A DNA stretch of 64,000 nucleotides from Aphis gossypii (lineage: Eukaryota > Arthropoda > Insecta > Hemiptera > Aphididae): NCBI RefSeq assembly GCF_020184175.1, contig NC_065531.1, forward strand, positions 72,138,604 to 72,202,603, written 5' to 3'. The notes beneath the pieces were generated by a model. That model was not told the origin of the DNA. It did not search any database and was given only the letters and a program-made list of their open reading frames with translations. Shown one piece after another: positions 63,558 through 64,000 of the stretch. The number at the start of each line of letters is the position of its first letter. Within the stretch, counting starts at the first letter, position 1. Made by a program: the position numbers and the translations under genes.

Positions 63558-64000
63558 GGTACATACTATAATATAGGGTCTTTTAAGATCAATTATATAG
63601 TTATTGGTTAATTATTATAATACCAGTTTTCAAATATTTATTGTTAACAATAATAATTATTATGATTCGTATTCGTAGTAAATAACATATCGTATACTAA
63701 GAATCACACACTAGATAGTGTTTTTTGGACGTTACTTAGTTTTCGTCATATCGCTGTACCGAGACGTTGTACATTACTAGGTACATACATTTTGTACCTA
63801 TTTAATATTTTGCAGCAAACTATTCACAACTATACTATATTATTATTTTACCAAATTGTAATCATATTTTACTAACGTACATAATAATATTATGAATTAT
63901 GTTTATAACTATGAGTTATGACTAATAAGTAAATAAGTAATAAATAATAAGGTATACGTTTTATAATAAATTCTAATCATTGACGATTGTAAGCACTTAG
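63558..64000. other. AT-rich non-coding end of window
   Basis: Nothing definite was seen. Confidence 0.5.

Noticed and set aside
1..64000. tRNA, rRNA, CRISPR arrays, bacterial operons
   Set aside because: No cloverleaf with A- and B-box words, no rRNA core sequence, no regularly spaced repeats and no Shine-Dalgarno-led gene series were seen; the spliced gene shows that this is animal nuclear DNA.

Overview
The window is eukaryotic DNA. It is very AT-rich, carries GT-AG introns and is mostly non-coding. The one complete gene encodes an insect cuticular protein of the RR-1 class. The composition, the repeated TAGGTACCTA-like words and the types of transposable element suggest an aphid such as Acyrthosiphon or a relative. 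That assignment is an inference from recognition, not from a search.

Layout. From 1 to 4.3 kb there is AT-rich sequence with one small, well-bounded candidate exon on the minus strand (1728-1768), a perfect hairpin and a 15-base G run. From 4.34 to 5.6 kb lies the complete three-exon cuticular protein gene on the plus strand, with TATA box, signal peptide and Rebers-Riddiford chitin-binding domain. From 5.6 to 10 kb I see nothing definite; at 9957-10142 (minus) there is a short ORF with a signal peptide. From 10.5 to 11.8 kb there is a GC-rich block that looks like an LTR plus leader of an LTR retrotransposon, then a possible hAT-like remnant. From 16.5 to 18.3 kb lies a decayed Jockey-like LINE reverse transcriptase. 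From 18.3 to 35 kb the sequence is mainly AT-rich intron or intergenic DNA with a pogo/Tigger-like MITE (21497-22011).

At 35.1-35.4 kb a minus-strand exon encodes a signal peptide. It has a clear acceptor and donor, and its phase fits the 1728-1768 exon. Together with a CpG-rich, CRE-containing promoter and first-exon candidate at 60.2-60.6 kb (minus), this suggests one secreted-protein gene with very long introns spanning most of the window. The cuticular gene and most of the transposons would then lie inside its introns. The downstream exons would be off the left edge.

From 35.5 to 38.2 kb there are three non-autonomous DNA transposons of different families: an unclassified MITE, a hAT-like MITE with an 8-base target duplication, and a mariner deletion derivative that keeps the transposase C-terminus. 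At 41.2-42.0 kb there is a GC-rich LTR-like island with a TATA box. It directly abuts the most unusual object here, a 3.6 kb foldback element (42042-45638). Its 0.7-0.8 kb inverted arms each carry the start of the same cysteine-rich gene. Its core holds a patchwork of gene fragments, including the C-terminal part of a protein-primed family B DNA polymerase of Polinton/Maverick (adintovirus-like) type.

From 45.6 to 60 kb and from 60.6 to 64 kb the sequence is AT-rich with small hairpins, two fragments resembling transposon 3' ends and a weak plus-strand promoter candidate at 61.34 kb.
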